Assembly (NCBI GenBank): GCA_905373305.1
Contig: CAJPSM010000058.1
Location: 1 to 8,310 of the forward strand
Origin: an uncultured Streptococcus sp.
GTDB taxonomy: Bacteria > Bacillota > Bacilli > Lactobacillales > Streptococcaceae
DNA length: 8,310 nt
Reading direction: 5' to 3'
The notes under the pieces were generated by a model, which saw only the letters and a program-made list of their open reading frames with translations, was not told where the DNA came from and made no database searches. This document shows positions 6,901-8,310 of this stretch, one piece after another; the stretch's first letter is position 1; each line of letters begins with the position of its first letter. The position numbers and the translations under genes were made by a program.

Positions 6901-7453
6901 TTTCTTAAATAGCCAACGAGATGATATTCTATCTGCGAAAAACCTACTCCTTGAGACCATCACGGAGATGAATGATGAGGTTAAGGAACGCTTTAAATCA
7001 ACCTTTGAGGCTATTCGTGAGTCCTTTAAAGTGACCTTTAGACAGATGTTTGGTGGAGGTCAGGCAGACTTGATATTAACTGAGGGCGATCTTTTAACAG
7101 CTGGTGTGGAGATTTCTGTTCAACCACCAGGTAAGAAAATCCAATCACTCAACCTCATGAGTGGTGGTGAAAAAGCCCTATCGGCTCTGGCCTTGTTGTT
7201 CTCTATCATTCGAGTCAAGACTATTCCCTTTGTTATCCTGGATGAGGTAGAGGCGGCGCTGGACGAAGCCAATGTTAAACGCTTTGGGGATTACCTCAAC
7301 CGCTTTGACAAGGACAGCCAGTTTATCGTTGTAACCCACCGTAAAGGGACCATGGCTGCAGCGGATTCTATCTATGGGGTTACCATGCAAGAATCAGGTG
7401 TGTCTAAGATTGTTTCGGTTAAGTTAAAAGATTTAGAAGAAACAGTAGACTAG
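3914..7453 (+). CDS. smc: Chromosome segregation ATPase SMC
   Basis: SMC, with ScpA and ScpB, forms the ring-shaped condensin that compacts and resolves sister chromosomes near the replication origin. The 1179-residue protein shows every part in order. The N-terminal head has Walker A GPNGSGKSN (31-39), the arginine of SLRGGKM (R57) and the Q-loop glutamine Q143. A first coiled coil rich in Glu, Gln, Lys and Leu runs about 165-510. The hinge (about 517-665) ends with the paired-glycine dimerisation motif RTGGSYAGG (655-663). A second coiled coil runs to about 970. The C-terminal head has signature LMSGGEK (1081-1087), Walker B ending in D1110-E1111, the D-loop LDE at 1116-1118 and the switch histidine H1142. 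No break or missing catalytic residue is seen. The start ATG overlaps rnc by 10 nt and has AAGGGG eight bases upstream. A strong terminator follows. Confidence 0.98.
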   Translation: MYLKEIEIQGFKSFADKTKVVFDQGVTAVVGPNGSGKSNITESLRWALGESSVKSLRGGKMPDVIFAGTESRKPLNYASVVVTLDNEDGFIKDAGQEIKVERHIYRSGDSEYRIDGKKVRLRDVHDLFLDTGLGRDSFSIISQGKVEEIFNSKPEERRAIFEEAAGVLKYKTRRKETESKLQQTQDNLDRLEDIIYELDNQIKPLAKQAKNARKFLDLDGQRKAIYLDVLVAQIKENKAELELTEEELVQVQELLTSYYQKREELEEENQTLKKKRQDLQAQMSKDQGSLMDLTNLISDLERKLALSKLESEQVALNQQEAQVRLASLEDKRKTLSKEKAEKEANLAQLEESLTENNKELNRLEAELLAFSDDPDQMIELLRERFVALLQEEADVSNQLTRIENELENSRQLSQKQADQVEKLKDQLATAKEKASQQKTELESAKEQVQKLLADYQAGAKEQEEKKVSYQAQQSQLFDRLDSLKNKQARAQSLENILRNHSNFYAGVKSVLQEKDRLGGIIGAVSEHLTFDVHYQTALEIALGASSQHIIVEDENAATKAIDFLKRNRSGRATFLPLTTIKARTISSQNQVAIASSPGFLGMADELVTFDTRLETIFKNLLATTAIFDTVEHARAAARQVRYQVRMVTLDGTELRTGGSYAGGANRQNNSIFIKPELEQLQKEIAEEEASLRSEEATLKTLQDEMAVLTERLEAIKSQGEQARIHEQGLYLAYQQTNQQVEELETLWKLQEEELNRLSEGDWQVDKEKCQERLSTIASEKQNLEAEIEEIKSNKNVIQERYQNLQEQVAQARLLKSELQGQKRYEVTDIERLGKELDNLDIEQEEIQRLLQERVDNLEKVDTDLLSQQAEEAKTQKTNLQQGLIRKQFELDDIEGQLDDIASHLDQARQQNEEWIRKQTRAEAKKEKVSERLRYLQAQLTDQYQISYTEALEKAHELENLNLAEQEVKDLEKAIRSLGPVNLEAIDQYEEVHNRLDFLNSQRDDILSAKNLLLETITEMNDEVKERFKSTFEAIRESFKVTFRQMFGGGQADLILTEGDLLTAGVEISVQPPGKKIQSLNLMSGGEKALSALALLFSIIRVKTIPFVILDEVEAALDEANVKRFGDYLNRFDKDSQFIVVTHRKGTMAAADSIYGVTMQESGVSKIVSVKLKDLEETVD

Positions 7454-7463
7454 TAACTAAACG

Positions 7464-7492
7464 ATAGCATCTCTTAGGAGGTGCTATTTTTT
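7464..7492 (+). terminator. Intrinsic terminator of the rnc-smc operon
   Basis: A 10-bp stem pairs 7464-7473 (ATAGCATCTC) with 7478-7487 (GAGGTGCTAT), with one T-G pair and a TTAG loop, and runs into a T-tract ending at 7492. It begins 10 bases after the smc stop. It closes the operon and separates it from ribF, so no smc-linked downstream gene is co-transcribed here without read-through. Confidence 0.92.
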
Positions 7493-7560
7493 AAAACTCA
7501 TAGCTTGAATTGTCTATCAAGGTCAGTTCAGGCGTAAAAAACGACATTTGGGATTTCCTC

Positions 7561-7590
7561 TTAGCGAAAAGACTTTCTCTATGATATAAT
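7561..7590 (+). promoter_or_regulatory. Extended -10 promoter of ribF, placed for a leaderless mRNA
   Basis: TGATATAAT (7582-7590) is a perfect -10 with the TGN extension. The -35 is weak; the best candidate is TTAGCG (7561-7566) with an 18-bp spacer. The -10 ends six bases before the ribF ATG, so the expected start is the A of that ATG at 7597. The rest of the gap after smc (7493-7560) shows no recognisable element, and I see no FMN riboswitch. Confidence 0.75.
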
Positions 7591-7596
7591 AGTTTC

Positions 7597-8310
7597 ATGA
7601 TTACAACAGTACCTATTAAGAACGAAAAAGACATTGCAGTACCGGGAAAAACAGTCCTTGTACTTGGTTATTTTGATGGCATCCACAAGGGACATCAGAA
7701 ACTGTTTGAAGTGGCCAGTAAGGCTTCGATGAAGGACTATCTGCCAGTTGTCGTGATGACCTTTACAGAGTCACCAAAACTTGCCTTACAACCTTATCAA
7801 CCTGAGCTCATGCTTCACATCGTCAATCACGAGGAACGGGAGCACAAGATGAAGTGGCACGGGGTAGAAGCTCTTTTCTTACTGGACTTTAGTAGCAAGT
7901 TTGCTAGTTTAACGGGTCAAGAGTTCTTTGATACCTATGTTAGGGCACTAAAACCAGCGATTATCGTAGCAGGATTTGATTACACGTTTGGTTCTGATAA
8001 GAAAACTGCAGATGATTTGAAGGATTATTTTGGTGGAGAGATTATCATTGTTCCTCCAGTCGAGGACGAAAAGGGCAAGATTAGTTCCACACGGATTCGC
8101 CAAGCTATTCTTGATGGAGATGTCAAGGAAGTCAACCATCTACTAGGCACACCTCTCCCAACCCGTGGGATGGTCGTTCACGGAAATGCTCGTGGGCGTA
8201 CAATCGGTTATCCAACAGCCAATCTGGTCCTAAGAGACCGAACCTATATGCCAGCAGATGGTGTTTACGTAGTCGATGTAGAAGTACAACGTCAGAGATA
8301 TCGTGGCATG
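7597..8310 (+). CDS. ribF: Bifunctional riboflavin kinase/FAD synthetase, 3' end outside the window
   Basis: RibF phosphorylates riboflavin to FMN and then adenylylates FMN to FAD. The visible 238 codons cover the whole N-terminal FMN adenylyltransferase domain: the nucleotidyltransferase motif GYFDGIHKGH (24-33, with the HxGH histidines 30 and 33), AGFDYTFG, and ISSTRIR (162-168). They also include the start of the flavokinase domain with GYPTAN (204-209), where the PTAN motif binds ATP and metal. Streptococcal RibF is about 305 residues, so roughly 65 are missing beyond the window. No stop interrupts the frame. ATG 7597 is the only possible start: TGA at 7582-7584 closes the frame upstream, and no ATG, GTG or TTG occurs in frame before the first motif. 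There is no Shine-Dalgarno sequence, and the -10 box lies six bases upstream, so translation is probably from a leaderless mRNA. Confidence 0.95.
   Translation, partial: MITTVPIKNEKDIAVPGKTVLVLGYFDGIHKGHQKLFEVASKASMKDYLPVVVMTFTESPKLALQPYQPELMLHIVNHEEREHKMKWHGVEALFLLDFSSKFASLTGQEFFDTYVRALKPAIIVAGFDYTFGSDKKTADDLKDYFGGEIIIVPPVEDEKGKISSTRIRQAILDGDVKEVNHLLGTPLPTRGMVVHGNARGRTIGYPTANLVLRDRTYMPADGVYVVDVEVQRQRYRGM

Noticed and set aside
7493..7590. FMN riboswitch ahead of ribF
   Set aside because: The interval is about 100 bases, lacks the conserved RFN elements, and the predicted transcript starts at the ATG.
1..8310. CRISPR array or insertion sequence
   Set aside because: No regularly spaced repeats, transposase-like ORF or terminal inverted repeats with target duplications are visible.

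Overview
The window looks like a chromosomal stretch from a mitis-group Streptococcus (S. mitis, oralis or pneumoniae neighbourhood). I base this on near-textbook sigma-A promoters, several with an extended -10 TGN; on the rnc-smc pair with an 1179-residue SMC; and on GuaC and RibF sequences that resemble pneumococcal proteins as I remember them. No database search was possible, so the species is an inference.

Left part (1-1769): an accessory, defence-like segment. It opens with the 3' part of a very AT-rich gene for a PD-(D/E)XK nuclease of the PDDEXK_4 type, whose reading frame runs in from beyond the window. Next comes a stub of mcrC, the nuclease subunit of an McrBC-type modification-dependent restriction enzyme. 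It has lost its N-terminal half but keeps its catalytic motifs and its original terminator. This reads as an island in turnover, where the AT-rich gene adjoins or has replaced most of an mcrBC locus.

Middle part (1770-3092): purine salvage and translation. guaC (GMP reductase) has a perfect-consensus promoter, and upstream of it lies a 12/13 match to the PurR-binding PurBox. The 72-nt leader carries a GNRA-capped hairpin and a possible five-codon upstream ORF. A tRNA-Arg(CCG) gene follows with its own promoter and terminator. I see no intrinsic terminator between guaC and the tRNA.

Right part (3093-8310): core housekeeping genes. rnc (RNase III) and smc (chromosome condensation and segregation ATPase) overlap by 10 nt and form one transcription unit that ends at a strong hairpin after smc. 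The 5' three quarters of ribF (riboflavin kinase/FAD synthetase) follows from a separate promoter and is cut by the window end. The ribF -10 box ends only 6 nt before the sole possible start codon and there is no Shine-Dalgarno sequence, so its mRNA is probably leaderless. Finding ribF after smc differs from the smc-HAD-HAD-ftsY order I recall from pneumococcus and suggests a rearrangement.

I did not find a convincing wholly new multi-gene system. The most worthwhile leads are the PurBox-guaC arrangement, the leaderless ribF, and the nuclease/mcrC-stub junction.
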